Of a DNA stretch of 64,000 nt, positions 1-10,231 are shown piece by piece (position 1 is the first letter of the stretch; each line of letters begins with the position of its first letter). Both the position numbers and the translations under genes were made by a program. The stretch is from Henricia sp. BOLD:AAB3569 (taxonomy: Eukaryota > Echinodermata > Asteroidea > Spinulosida > Echinasteridae), in assembly GCA_037783545.1 (NCBI GenBank), contig JBBELK010000109.1, positions 124,001 to 188,000 of the forward strand, given 5' to 3'. The notes beneath the pieces are model-generated. The model did not search any database. It was not told the DNA's origin and saw nothing but the letters and a program-made list of their open reading frames with translations.

Positions 1-903
1 CCACCGTGAGGCCGCAGAGAAGCATCTGAGGTGTTGGGAGATGATGAAAAATAGAACTGGAGGCGTTTGCTTGGCGCATTTCCGACGAAAGGCTTGTTGA
101 GAAGACTTCGGTGGCCTGGAGCCGCGGGACGGAATAGAAAACCGTCTTCTAGCCGAAAACCGTTTTGTTGGGCGAATTCGACCGTATGTTCCACTGCACC
201 GGCTGGATCCATCTCACCATTTTCCAGCTTTGGTATGATCACCATTGACGACGTACCTTCTCTCACCGTCTTACCGACCGTGTGATTAAATATGAGATTA
301 CCACCGTCAATCCTGGTAACTTCGCAAGTTTTTGCTCGGCCAAGATCGGATGCCCGTTCTCCTGCCCACCAAAGACACAAGAAGAACGCCAGGTCTCTAT
401 GGAAAATATATTGATGTAACATAGCTTTTGGATCGGCGTCACGCAGCGGAGGCGAAATATTGGACCGGATTGCCTGTGCTAACCAGCGGATTTTGTCGGA
501 AAATATGGGAATAGCCTGTCGAGGGGTTACGAGTGCCTCGGCCTGCACCAGTCTCATTGCTTTTATGTACGTCTTGACACGATGGGAGTTGCACGGGTTC
601 GAGGACGGTGCCTGGGGCCTCCACGGCTGAATTCTGCCGCAGGAATTGTAAAATCCTCGCAACTGACCCACATAAGAGTCTACTGTTCCGGCTGCCAAAT
701 GACGCTCACATCTGCAATTAAAGATCCCGTGTTTACCTAGATTGATGCAGCCAAGCGAGTGAACCTGGGTACGGCCTCTTCCATCCCGATCTACCAAAAA
801 CTTGACTATGTCGTCGGGGGTTGCTGCGTCCAGGTCTGAACTTTCCGTGTACAAGCCAGAACCGTTGTTAAGCTGGAGAAACTTTCCCAGGTCGTTCATC
901 AAA
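1..903 (-). pseudogene. Tyrosine-recombinase-like segment, partial at window edge
   Basis: Minus-strand frame that stays open from about 903 to the left edge (~300 residues). It has an N-terminal part, then a WWAGERASDLGRAK block that fits the first catalytic arginine region of tyrosine recombinases, then an HTVGKTVREG block, a FLFRP block and an LRPHGG end. The final catalytic blocks would lie outside the window. It is placed last in the element, as recombinases are in Ngaro/DIRS elements. A different DNA-binding family is possible. Confidence 0.5.
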
Positions 904-1021
904 CTGCTTTTTGTTTGTTATAGGGTAATAGACGCAGTTTCTTGTCGAGCTCTTGCATCCTTGTTTCCCAACGCGTGAGCTGGATGGGAAAGGAACAAAG
1001 GGAATAAAAGGGTATTCATAC

Positions 1022-1312
1022 TTAGGGGTCTAGCTCTATGTGTGCACCCTTTCGGAGGCCCAGTAAAGATCTGAAGAACATATGCTTGCGCCTGTGCAAC
1101 TTCAAGCTCCCCCATAGAGTCAAGTGAACGTCATCCTTCAGATCCCTCTGACTTATGTGATAATTTGAGAGAAAATGCCAACCTGCTTTATGGCAAAGGC
1201 TCTTTAATGCTGTGTTTACATCGGCGACCGAGCGGTTTACTTTGCAATTTTTTGTTTGACATATCCCAGATACGACGAACTGAACCCCTGGATTCTGCGC
1301 CTTTATCTCCAC
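1022..1312 (-). pseudogene. SGNH/GDSL-hydrolase-like segment
   Basis: The peptide ends in a block reading DDVHLTLWG, which resembles the C-terminal D-x-x-H catalytic block of SGNH/GDSL hydrolases, preceded by a VVSGIC strand like those in this fold. Hydrolase-like domains are known as passengers of Ngaro-type elements. It lies between the reverse transcriptase and recombinase parts. Assignment rests on short motifs only. Confidence 0.4.
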
Positions 1313-1369
1313 GGAATGGGCTCAGAGAACGAATCCACAAAACGCCAAAAAAGAATCTCGTCGCGCACT

Positions 1370-2308
1370 TCACGAGAGATGGGTTTGGGAGTGACGTCGT
1401 CTAGAAATGGCAGAAATGTACAACATTCTCTTACAAACAGAGAAGCCGCGGGAAAAACGAGCGGAAAAACTTTGGCATTTTCCAACAAATCGCTGTTGCG
1501 TTTTTAGATATACCTCACCCGCGGACAAAATATCCTCTCTTGTCTCGGCGAAAGAGCACTTCTTCTTCTCCGGGATCCAAAAAGATTGGGATTCTGAGCA
1601 TACCCCCAGCCCCAAGTGGACCATAGATGTTACCGGCTTAAGTTGACTCTTGTTCAAATTTATGAAATATCCCAACCTTGACTGCATGTAGCACACCACA
1701 TACAACGCTCTGGTCGCCCTAACGTACGCGTCATCTGTGGCGGATTCGACAGAGCTCTGTGAGGGAAAGCAGACAAGAAATTAATGCACATGTGGTTTCT
1801 GTCCACCGGCTTCTCCAATGAAACGGTCATCGATCCAAATTTCCGTGTGGACGCCTCGATTTTTTAGCCAGGTTGATAAGCAAAATCCTATGGTGGAGTA
1901 TACGTAAGCACTGTTTTTGAACCCGAATGGGAGAGTGGTGTCAACAAAATAAAAGCCTGCCCACTCAAACCCGCAAAAGGTTTTTGACCTCTCGGACAAT
2001 AAAATCTGCTTATATCCCTGTGCATCGTCGGTACTGGAGAATCTCCCGCCTTTGTTAACAGGTTGTACAATTTCTCCCAGTGGTATGAGATTGAATGGAG
2101 TGTCCTTACACCAGAGATTCGGTCCCTTCATCGAAAGAACTAGCCTTGGCTTTTTCGGTTCGATAGAGAGTGCGTTGACGCATCTGGGGGGAGGAACTAT
2201 TCCCACCTTACCGATCAACTCTACGGATCCTTCCACGAGACGCTTAGATATGGTTTGATTGATAAAGGAGACAAAGCGCTCGCAGATCGGTGCATTTGGG
2301 AAAAACAT
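1370..2308 (-). pseudogene. Reverse transcriptase remnant, DIRS/Ngaro type
   Basis: The segment holds the family's palm features: a strand ending in RLVLSM-like residues, the GFEWAGFYF block, TLPFGFKNS, and an IDDR box in place of the usual DDG. A thumb-like block (LKTQQRFVGKCQSF) follows at about 1.4-1.7 kb. The LPFG plus GFEW combination is typical of DIRS/Ngaro reverse transcriptases rather than LINE or gypsy enzymes. It is part of a broken element and is not expected to be active. Confidence 0.65.
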
Positions 2309-2700
2309 GAGAGAGGGAAAATTTGAATCAAAAACTCTTCCTCTGTACCTCCCTCGATATGGCAGAAAAAAAATTCAAAGAGGTCAAGGCCCCCACGGGA
2401 GCCATCGCTGAACTTTCGGGCCGTCGATCGGACATTCAGCCAACACCTCGCTCCAAGAAAGCTCAGGGTGGTCATGAAGACCCCCTGCTACAAATTCGTG
2501 GGGATCCTGGAAGCGGAGTGCTCTAAAATCTGGCCAACTGCGACCCGATAGTACGTCCCCTGGACTGGGAGCGGTATCATCCGCCTCTGAAGCCGGTGTC
2601 GCGTGCTCGATCCACCGGCGTGTAAATTCTTCCGGATGACGCAATAGGAATTTCCAGCACGTAGCGGTGAATGTATTTCATTCCGTGCGTGCTCACACTT

Positions 2701-3112
2701 CCGGATACTCAATACGAACGGCATGTATATAGGCCTACAGCGCTGTACAAAAACAAAACATGTTCACGTATGTACGTCTGCATAGGCTGTGTGAGCATTA
2801 CTTCCCTTTCGTGTGCATGCGTGCAACCTTTTTTCACCCGTACGCTTTTTCACACGTACCTAGCCTATACCGTAGTCAGTGAGTATAAGTTTCGCGCTGA
2901 CAAGATTGAGATGCGCCATGTGCAAATATGTATGTGTGTACATACGTGCATGCTACCGTACGTAGTGTACACTATACACGCTGGGCCGGAAGATTCAGCA
3001 CAGCACGAAGCAGTGCACTTTGGTTATGCAGTGCGCATGACGTTGCATTACGTAATGACCAAATTTGGTCATCCCGGATAAATTTACATGGCGGTTAAAT
3101 TTACACGCGACA
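2701..3112. other. Unassigned sequence left of the tRNA array
   Basis: No gene, RNA or element recognised. The stretch is rich in TACGT and ATGCG-type short words, and one open plus-strand frame crosses it without recognisable motifs. It ends where a 13-nt tRNA-Tyr 3' tail begins. Confidence 0.5.
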
Positions 3113-3125
3113 CCGGCTCGAAGGA
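3113..3125 (+). pseudogene. tRNA-Tyr 3' fragment at array boundary
   Basis: Only the last 13 nt of the tRNA-Tyr gene (end of the T stem plus acceptor strand) are present. They are followed by normal post-Tyr spacer, so the array begins inside a Tyr gene. Confidence 0.85.
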
Positions 3126-3424
3126 ACTGTTCCGTTTTGAAATTTAGGTTTGTAGTTACGGCACAAAGCTAGGCATCAGGATGTGATTCATCCCCTTCTT
3201 TACAAAATGTACGTGCCCTCCTCGCTGTAGCCGACAACGAAAATGAAATCAGCGTGGCAATGTTTCCTTTACTGCATGTTTCTTTTTCGTGACGACGGTC
3301 TGAGATGAAAATGTTCTTCGCGATGTTGTTATGTTCACTAATTGCTGATTTCAAGAATGTACCCTGCAAACCTTCCTAAAATTGGAAAAAAAGAGTTGAT
3401 GCTCAACCGTCTTTGCAAGCGTCT

Positions 3425-3503
3425 CGCCCGATAAGGGACTTGAACCCTTGACCCTCAGATTAAAAGTCTGATGCTCTACCGACTGATCATGAGCTAACCG
3501 GGC
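3425..3503 (-). pseudogene. tRNA-Lys(TTT), damaged edge copy
   Basis: Matches the canonical Lys gene except for 6 extra nt at the start of the D arm, which would disrupt the D stem. It is the first copy of the array. Confidence 0.8.
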
Positions 3504-3619
3504 TCTGAAAACCGCTCTTCCATGTAACAAGAAATTAGCTTACATTTTACCAGCATCGTCTGACGATACAGACATGTTGAAAAAAATCCGGGGAGTGACG
3601 ACAACGATCAGCACGTCTT

Positions 3620-3702
3620 CCTTCGATAGCTCAGTTGGTAGAGCGGTGGACTGTAGTAACATTGATATCCATAGGTCGCTGGTTCAAATCCGGCTCGAAG
3701 GA
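3620..3702 (+). tRNA. tRNA-Tyr(GTA) with 10-nt intron
   Basis: Reference description for all Tyr copies. The gene is 83 nt: 37-nt first exon ending CTGTAG, a 10-nt intron (TAACATTGAT) at the usual place between bases 37 and 38, and a 36-nt second exon. The acceptor pairs CCTTCGA with TCGAAGG, the D stem GCTC with GAGC, the anticodon stem GTGGA with TCCAT (one G-U), and the T stem GCTGG with CCGGC; discriminator is A73. The anticodon GTA decodes Tyr codons. A box is TAGCTCAGTTGG and B box GGTTCAAATCC. A four-T run lies about 10 nt downstream as a Pol III terminator. Splicing by the tRNA endonuclease is required to make the mature tRNA. Confidence 0.97.
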
Positions 3703-4023
3703 ACTGTTTCGTTTTGCAATTTAGGTTTGTAGTTACGGCACAAAGCTAGGCATCAGGATGCGCATGTACGTCCCTGCATGTTTGATTCATCCCCTTCTAT
3801 ACAAAATGTACGTGCCCTCCTCGCTGTAGCCGACAACGGAAATGAAATCAGCGTGGCAATGTTTCCTTTACTGCATGTTTCTTTTTCGTGACGACGGTCT
3901 GAGATGAAAATGTTCTTCGCGATGTTGTTAGGTTCACTAATTGCTGATTTCAAGAATGTACCCTGCAAACCTTCCTAAAGTTGGAAAAAAAGAGTTGATG
4001 CTCAACCGTCTTTGCAAGCGTCT

Positions 4024-4098
4024 CGCCCTATAAGGGACTTGAACCCTTGACCCTCAGATTAAAAGTCTGATGCTCTACCGACTGAGCTTAAACCGGGC
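4024..4098 (-). tRNA. tRNA-Lys(TTT), +2-nt variant
   Basis: Two extra nt between acceptor and D stem, and C68 changed to A so that pair 5-68 is lost. The body is otherwise canonical. Function is doubtful. Confidence 0.7.
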
Positions 4099-4214
4099 TC
4101 TGAAAACCGCTCTTCCATGTAACAAGAAATTAGCTTACATTTTACCAGCATCGTCTGACGATACAGAAATGTTGAAAAAAATCCGGGGAGTGACGACAAC
4201 GATCAGCACGTCTT

Positions 4215-4297
4215 CCTTCGATAGCTCAGTTGGTAGAGCGGTGGACTGTAGTAACATTGATATCCATAGGTCGCTGGTTCAAATCCGGCTCGAAGGA
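4215..4297 (+). tRNA. tRNA-Tyr(GTA)
   Basis: Canonical; partner Lys at 4024. Confidence 0.96.
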
Positions 4298-4618
4298 ACT
4301 GTTTCGTTTTGAAATTTAGGTTTGTAGTTACGGCACAAAGCTAGGCATCAGGATGCGCATGTACGTCCCTGCATGTGTGATTCATCCCCTTCTTTACAAA
4401 ATGTACGTGCCCTCCTCGCTGTAGCCGACAACGGAAATGAAATCAGCGTGGCAATGTTTCCTTTACTGCATGTTTCTTTTTCGTGACGACGGTCTGAGAT
4501 GAAAATGTTCTTCGCGATGTTGTTAGGTTCACTAATTGCTGATTTCAAGAATGTACCCTGCAAACCTTCCTAAAGTTGGAAAAAAAGAGTTGATGCTCAA
4601 CCGTCTTTGCAAGCGTCT

Positions 4619-4693
4619 CGCCCTATAAGGGACTTGAACCCTTGACCCTCAGATTAAAAGTCTGATGCTCTACCGACTGAGCTTAAACCGGGC
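4619..4693 (-). tRNA. tRNA-Lys(TTT), +2-nt variant
   Basis: Same variant as the copy at 4024. Confidence 0.7.
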
Positions 4694-4809
4694 TCTGAAA
4701 ACCGCTCTTCCATGTAACAAGAAATTAGCTTACATTTTACCAGCATCGTCTGACGATACAGACATGTTGAAAAAAATCCGGGGAGTGACGACAACGATCA
4801 GCACGTCTT

Positions 4810-4892
4810 CCTTCGATAGCTCAGTTGGTAGAGCGGTGGACTGTAGTAACATTGATATCCACAGGTCGCTGGTTCAAATCCGGCTCGAAGGA
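4810..4892 (+). tRNA. tRNA-Tyr(GTA)
   Basis: T43 is C here, which turns the G27-U43 wobble into a G-C pair. Confidence 0.96.
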
Positions 4893-5213
4893 ACTGTTTC
4901 GTTTTGAAATTTAGGTTTGTAGTTACGGCACAAAGCTAGGCATCAGGATGCGCATGTACGTCCCTGCATGTTTGATTCATCCCCTTCTATACAAAATGTA
5001 CGTGCCCTCCTCGCTGTAGCCGACAACGGAAATGAAATCAGCGTGGCAATGTTTCCTTTACTGCATGTTTCTTTTTCGTGACGACGGTCTGAGATGAAAA
5101 TGTTCTTCGCGATGTTGTTAGGTTCACTAATTGCTGATTTCAAGAATGTACCCTGCAAACCTTCCTAAAATTGGAAAAAAAGAGTTGATGCTCAACCGTC
5201 TTTGCAAGCGTCT

Positions 5214-5286
5214 CGCCCGATAAGGGACTTGAACCCTTGACCCTCAGATTAAAAGTCTGATGCTCTACCGACTGAGCTAACCGGGC
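5214..5286 (-). tRNA. tRNA-Lys(TTT)
   Basis: Reference description for all Lys copies. The gene is 73 nt without intron. The acceptor pairs GCCCGGT with ATCGGGC (one G-U), the D stem GCTC with GAGC, the anticodon stem TCAGA with TCTGA, and the T stem AAGGG with CCCTT; discriminator is G73. The loop CTTTTAA gives anticodon TTT, decoding Lys AAA and AAG. A box TAGCTCAGTCGG and B box GGTTCAAGTCC are intact. Downstream (leftward) a GTTGA/TCAAC hairpin leads into a run of seven T on the transcribed sense strand, a strong Pol III stop. Confidence 0.97.
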
Positions 5287-5403
5287 TCTGAAAACCGCTC
5301 TTCCATGTAACAAACAAATTAGCTTACATTTTACCAGCATCGTCTGACGATACAGAAATGTTGAAAAAAATCCGGGGAGTGACGACAACGATCAGCACGT
5401 CTT

Positions 5404-5486
5404 CCTTCGATAGCTCAGTTGGTAGAGCGGTGGACTGTAGTAACATTGATATCCATAGGTCGCTGGTTCAAATCCGGCTCGAAGGA
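5404..5486 (+). tRNA. tRNA-Tyr(GTA)
   Basis: Canonical; partner Lys at 5214. Confidence 0.96.
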
Positions 5487-5807
5487 ACTGTTTCGTTTTG
5501 AAATTTAGGTTTGCAGTTACGGCACAAAGCTAGGCATCAGGATGCGCATGTACGTCCCTGCATGTGTGATTCATCCCCTTCTTTACAAAATGTACGTGCC
5601 CTCCTCGCTGTAGCCGACAACGGAAATGAAATCAGCGTGGCAATGTTTCCTTTACTGCATGTTTCTTTTTCGTGACGACGGTCTGAGATGAAAATGTTCT
5701 TCGCGATGTTGTTAGGTTCACTAATTGCTGATTTCAAGAATGTACCCTGCAAACCTTCCTAAAATTGGAAAAAAAGAGTTGATGCTCAACCGTCTTTGCA
5801 AGCGTCT

Positions 5808-5880
5808 CGCCCGATAAGGGACTTGAACCCTTGACCCTCAGATTAAAAGTCTGATGCTCTACCGACTGAGCTAACCGGGC
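5808..5880 (-). tRNA. tRNA-Lys(TTT)
   Basis: Canonical. Confidence 0.96.
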
Positions 5881-5995
5881 TCTGAAAACCGCTCTTCCAT
5901 GTAACAAGATATTAGCTTACATTTTACCAGCATCGTCTGACGATACAGACATGTTGAAAAAATCCGGGGAGTGACGACAACGATCAGCACGTCTT

Positions 5996-6078
5996 CCTTC
6001 GATAGCTCAGTTGGTAGAGCGGTGGACTGTAGTAACATTGATATCCATAGGTCGCTGGTTCAAATCCGGCTCGAAGGA
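5996..6078 (+). tRNA. tRNA-Tyr(GTA)
   Basis: Canonical; partner Lys at 5808, intergenic A-run one base shorter. Confidence 0.96.
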
Positions 6079-6399
6079 ACTGTTTCGTTTTGAAATTTAG
6101 GTTTGTAGTTACGGCACAAAGCTAGGCATCAGGATGCGCATGTACGTCCCTGCATGTGTGATTCATCCCCTTCTTTACAAAATGTACGTGCCCTCCTCGC
6201 TGTAGCCGACAACGGAAATGAAATCAGCGTGGCAATGTTTCCTTTACTGCATGTTTCTTTTTCGTGACGACGGTCTGAGATGAAAATGTTCTTCGCGATG
6301 TTGTTAGGTTCACTAATTGCTGATTTCAAGAATGTACCCTGCAAACCTTCCTAAAATTGGAAAAAAAGAGTTGATGCTCAACCGTCTTTGCAAGCGTCT

Positions 6400-6474
6400 C
6401 GCCCTATAAGGGACTTGAACCCTTGACCCTCAGATTAAAAGTCTGATGCTCTACCGACTGAGCTTAAACCGGGC
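6400..6474 (-). tRNA. tRNA-Lys(TTT), +2-nt variant
   Basis: Same variant as the copy at 4024. Confidence 0.7.
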
Positions 6475-6590
6475 TCTGAAAACCGCTCTTCCATGTAACA
6501 AGAAATTAGCTTACATTTTACCAGCATCGTCTGACGATACAGACATGTTGAAAAAAATCCGGGGAGTGACGACAACGATCAGCACGTCTT

Positions 6591-6673
6591 CCTTCGATAG
6601 CTCAGTTGGTAGAGCGGTGGACTGTAGTAACATTGATATCCATAGGTCGCTGGTTCAAATCCGGCTCGAAGGA
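6591..6673 (+). tRNA. tRNA-Tyr(GTA)
   Basis: Canonical; partner Lys at 6400. Confidence 0.96.
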
Positions 6674-6994
6674 ACTGTTTCGTTTTGAAATTTAGGTTTG
6701 TAGTTACGGCACAAAGCTAGGCATCAGGATGCGCATGTACGACCCTGCATGTGTGATTCATCCCCTTCTTTACAAAATGTACGTGCCCTCCTCGCTGTAG
6801 CCGACAACGGAAATGAAATCAGCGTGGCAATGTTTCCTTTACTGCATGTTTCTTTTTCGTGACGACGGTCTGAGATGAAAATGTTCTTCGCGATGTTGTT
6901 AGGTTCACTAATTGCTGATTTCAAGAATGTACCCTGCAAACCTTCCTAAAATTGGAAAAAAAGAGTTGATGCTCAACCGTCTTTGCAAGCGTCT

Positions 6995-7067
6995 CGCCCG
7001 ATAAGGGACTTGAACCCTTGACCCTCAGATTAAAAGTCTGATGCTCTACCGACTGAGCTAACCGGGC
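6995..7067 (-). tRNA. tRNA-Lys(TTT)
   Basis: Canonical. Confidence 0.96.
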
Positions 7068-7182
7068 TCTGAAAACCGCTCTTCCATGTAACAAGAAATT
7101 AGCTTACATTTTACCAGCATCGTCTGACGATACAGACATGTTGAAAAAATCCGGGGAGTGACGACAACGATCAGCACGTCTT

Positions 7183-7265
7183 CCTTCGATAGCTCAGTTG
7201 GTAGAGCGGTGGACTGTAGTAACATTGATATCCATAGGTCGCTGGTTCAAATCCGGCTCGAAGGA
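7183..7265 (+). tRNA. tRNA-Tyr(GTA)
   Basis: Canonical; partner Lys at 6995. Confidence 0.96.
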
Positions 7266-7586
7266 ACTGTTTCGTTTTGAAATTTAGGTTTGTAGTTACG
7301 GCACAAAGCTAGGCATCAGGATGCGCATGTACGACCCTGCATGTGTGATTCATCCCCTTCTTTACAAAATGTACGTGCCCTCCTCGCTGTAGCCGACAAC
7401 GGAAATGAAATCAGCGTGGCATTGTTTCCTTTACTGCATGTTTCTTTTTCGTGACGACGGTCTGAGATGAAAATGTTCTTCGCGATGTTGTTAGGTTCAC
7501 TAATTGCTGATTTCAAGAATGTACCCTGCAAACCTTCCTAAAAATGGAAAAAAAGAGTTGATGCTCAACCGTCTTTGCAAGCGTCT

Positions 7587-7659
7587 CGCCCGATAAGGGA
7601 CTTGAACCCTTGACCCTCAGATTAAAAGTCTGATGCTCTACCGACTGAGCTAACCGGGC
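7587..7659 (-). tRNA. tRNA-Lys(TTT)
   Basis: Canonical. Confidence 0.96.
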
Positions 7660-7776
7660 TCTGAAAACCGCTCTTCCATGTAACAAACAAATTAGCTTAC
7701 ATTTTACCAGCATCGTCTGACGATACAGACATGTTGAAAAAAATCCGGGGAGTGACGACAACGATCAGCACGTCTT

Positions 7777-7859
7777 CCTTCGATAGCTCAGTTGGTAGAG
7801 CGGTGGACTGTAGTAACATTGATATCCATAGGTCGCTGGTTCAAATCCGGCTCGAAGGA
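7777..7859 (+). tRNA. tRNA-Tyr(GTA)
   Basis: Canonical; partner Lys at 7587. Confidence 0.96.
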
Positions 7860-8180
7860 ACTGTTTCGTTTTGAAATTTAGGTTTGCAGTTACGGCACAA
7901 AGCTAGGCATCAGGATGCGCATGTACGTCCCTGCATGTGTGATTCATCCCCTTCTTTACAAAATGTACGTGCCCTCCTCGCTGTAGCCGACAACGGAAAT
8001 GAAATCAGCGTGGCAATGTTTCCTTTACTGCATGTTTCTTTTTCGTGACGACGGTCTGAGATGAAAATGTTCTTCGCGATGTTGTTAGGTTCACTAATTG
8101 CTGATTTCAAGAATGTACCCTGCAAACCTTCCTAAAATTGGAAAAAAAGAGTTGATGCTCAACCGTCTTTGCAAGCGTCT

Positions 8181-8253
8181 CGCCCGATAAGGGACTTGAA
8201 CCCTTGACCCTCAGATTAAAAGTCTGATGCTCTACCGACTGAGCTAACCGGGC
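8181..8253 (-). tRNA. tRNA-Lys(TTT)
   Basis: Canonical. Confidence 0.96.
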
Positions 8254-8369
8254 TCTGAAAACCGCTCTTCCATGTAACAAGAAATTAGCTTACATTTTAC
8301 CAGCATCGTCTGACGATACAGACATGTTGAAAAAAATCCGGGGAGTGACGACAACGATCAGCACGTCTT

Positions 8370-8452
8370 CCTTCGATAGCTCAGTTGGTAGAGCGGTGGA
8401 CTGTAGTAACATTGATATCCATAGGTCGCTGGTTCAAATCCGGCTCGAAGGA
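8370..8452 (+). tRNA. tRNA-Tyr(GTA)
   Basis: Canonical; partner Lys at 8181. Confidence 0.96.
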
Positions 8453-8774
8453 ACTGTTTCGTTTTGAAATTTAGGTTTGTAGTTACGGCACAAAGCTAGG
8501 CATCAGGATGCGCATGTACGACCCTGCATGTGTGATTCATCCCCTTCTTTACAAAATGTACGTGCCCTCCTCGCTGTAGCCGACAACGGAAATGAAATCA
8601 GCTTGGCAATGTTTCCTTTACTGCATGTTTCTTTTTCGTGACGACGGTCTGAGATGAAAATGTTCTTCGCGATGTTGTTAGGTTCACTAATTGCAGATTT
8701 CAAGAATGTACGCTGCAAACCTTCCTAAAATTGGGAAAAAAAGAGTTGATGCTCAACCGTCTTTGCAAGCATCT

Positions 8775-8847
8775 CGCCCGATAAGGGACTCGAACCCTTG
8801 ACCCTCAGATTAAAAGTCTGATGCTCTACCGACTGAGCTAACCGGGC
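8775..8847 (-). tRNA. tRNA-Lys(TTT)
   Basis: B box reads GGTTCGAGTCC (A57 to G), a common functional form. Confidence 0.95.
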
Positions 8848-8963
8848 TCTGAAAACCGCTCTTCCATGTAACAAGAAATTAGCTTACATTTTACCAGCAT
8901 CGTCTGACGATACAGACATGTTGAAAAAAATCCGGGGAGTGACTACAACGATCAGCACGTCTT

Positions 8964-9046
8964 CCTTCGATAGCTCAGTTGGTAGAGCGGTGGACTGTAG
9001 TAACATTGATATCCATAGGTCGCTGGTTCAAATCCGGCTCGAAGGA
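8964..9046 (+). tRNA. tRNA-Tyr(GTA)
   Basis: Canonical; partner Lys at 8775. Confidence 0.96.
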
Positions 9047-9055
9047 ACTGTTTCG

Positions 9056-9059
9056 TTTT
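9056..9059 (+). terminator. Pol III terminator of tRNA-Tyr (representative unit)
   Basis: TTTT begins 10 nt after the gene end, preceded by TTTC. The same arrangement follows nearly every Tyr copy, so the pre-tRNA trailer should be short. Confidence 0.8.
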
Positions 9060-9328
9060 GAAATTTAGGTTTGTAGTTACGGCACAAAGCTAGGCATCAG
9101 GATGCGCATGTACGTCCCTGCATGTGTGATTCATCCCCTTCTTTACAAAATGTACGTGCCCTCCTCGCTGTAGCCGACAACGGAAATGAAATCAGCGTGG
9201 CAATGTTTCCTTTACTGCATGTTTCTTTTTCGTGACGACGGTCTGAGATGAAAATGTTCTTCGCGATGTTGTTAGGTTCACTAATTGCTGATTTCAAGAA
9301 TGTACCCTGCAAACCTTCCTAAAATTGG

Positions 9329-9350
9329 AAAAAAAGAGTTGATGCTCAAC
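9329..9350 (-). terminator. Hairpin plus T-run terminator of tRNA-Lys (representative unit)
   Basis: On the minus strand a GTTGA-gca-TCAAC hairpin is followed by CTC and seven T, about 18 nt after the Lys gene. It is kept in nearly all units, though the T-run length varies from six to ten. Confidence 0.75.
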
Positions 9351-9367
9351 CGTCTTTGCAAGCGTCT

Positions 9368-9440
9368 CGCCCGATAAGGGACTTGAACCCTTGACCCTCA
9401 GATTAAAAGTCTGATGCTCTACCGACTGAGCTAACCGGGC
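9368..9440 (-). tRNA. tRNA-Lys(TTT)
   Basis: Canonical. Confidence 0.96.
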
Positions 9441-9556
9441 TCTGAAAACCGCTCTTCCATGTAACAAGAAATTAGCTTACATTTTACCAGCATCGTCTGA
9501 CGATACAGACATGTTGAAAAAAATCCGGGGAGTGACGACAACGATCAGCACGTCTT
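9441..9556. promoter_or_regulatory. Divergent Lys/Tyr intergenic region (representative unit)
   Basis: This 116-bp stretch lies upstream of both genes and is the best conserved non-genic part of the unit. It contains a perfect short palindrome, ATCGTC-t-GACGAT, at 9492-9504, and an A-run followed by CCGGGG. No canonical TATA box is seen. The palindrome is present in almost every unit, but its role is unknown; pure homogenisation of the array could also explain the conservation. Confidence 0.45.
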
Positions 9557-9639
9557 CCTTCGATAGCTCAGTTGGTAGAGCGGTGGACTGTAGTAACATT
9601 GATATCCATAGGTCGCTGGTTCAAATCCGGCTCGAAGGA
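9557..9639 (+). tRNA. tRNA-Tyr(GTA)
   Basis: Canonical; partner Lys at 9368. Confidence 0.96.
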
Positions 9640-9960
9640 ACTGTTTCGTTTTGAAATTTAGGTTTGCAGTTACGGCACAAAGCTAGGCATCAGGATGCGC
9701 ATGTACGTCCCTGCATGTGTGATTCATCCCCTTCTTTACAAAATGTACGTGCCCTCCTCGCTGTAGCCGACAACGGAAATGAAATCAGCGTGGCAATGTT
9801 TCCTTTACTGCATGTTTCTTTTTCGTGACGACGGTCTGAGATGAAAATGTTCTTCGCGATGTTGTTAGGTTCACTAATTGCTGATTTCAAGAATGTACCC
9901 TGCAAACCTTCCTAAAATTGGAAAAAAAGAGTTGATGCTCAACCGTCTTTGCAAGCGTCT

Positions 9961-10033
9961 CGCCCGATAAGGGACTTGAACCCTTGACCCTCAGATTAAA
10001 AGTCTGATGCTCTACCGACTGAGCTAACCGGGC
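9961..10033 (-). tRNA. tRNA-Lys(TTT)
   Basis: Canonical. Confidence 0.96.
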
Positions 10034-10148
10034 TCTGAAAACCGCTCTTCCATGTAACAAGAAATTAGCTTACATTTTACCAGCATCGTCTGACGATACA
10101 GACATGTTGAAAAAATCCGGGGAGTGACGACAACGATCAGCACGTCTT

Positions 10149-10231
10149 CCTTCGATAGCTCAGTTGGTAGAGCGGTGGACTGTAGTAACATTGATATCCA
10201 TAGGTCGCTGGTTCAAATCCGGCTCGAAGGA
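10149..10231 (+). tRNA. tRNA-Tyr(GTA)
   Basis: Canonical; partner Lys at 9961. Confidence 0.96.

Larger units (their letters stand above)
1..2700 (-). mobile_element. Broken tyrosine-recombinase retrotransposon remnant (DIRS/Ngaro group)
   Basis: Read on the minus strand, this stretch gives in order a DIRS/Ngaro-type reverse transcriptase, an SGNH-hydrolase-like segment and a tyrosine-recombinase-like segment that leaves the window at its left edge. That gene order fits the Ngaro branch of the DIRS order. It is a fossil with several breaks, so it looks older than the other elements here. No terminal repeats were found, and the right limit is approximate because similarity fades between 2.4 and 2.7 kb. 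Confidence 0.65.

Noticed and set aside
2671-3081. 136-codon plus-strand frame left of the array
   Set aside because: Biased Cys/Tyr/Val composition from TACGT-rich sequence, with no recognisable domain; not supported as a gene.
4070-4312. An 80-codon plus-strand frame across Lys and Tyr genes
   Set aside because: It exists only in units with the +2-nt Lys variant and reads through both tRNA genes; it is a frame artefact of that insertion.
4348-4563. A 71-codon minus-strand open frame in the spacer of most units, often linked to an 82- or 84-codon frame over the Lys gene
   Set aside because: It recurs because the unit recurs. There is no family similarity, no consistent upstream signal, the frame is cut by the 78-bp deletion in short units, and variants show no bias to silent changes that I can see.
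9240-9310. Possible C/D snoRNA in the spacer (GAGATGA box with CTGA downstream)
   Set aside because: The C box does not match RUGAUGA, no closing stem is present, and the box is altered in the GGTCTGGGTG unit type.
9060-9320. A hidden 5S rRNA, U6 or other Pol III gene in the spacer
   Set aside because: No 5S internal control region, U6 core or extra A/B box pair was found on either strand.
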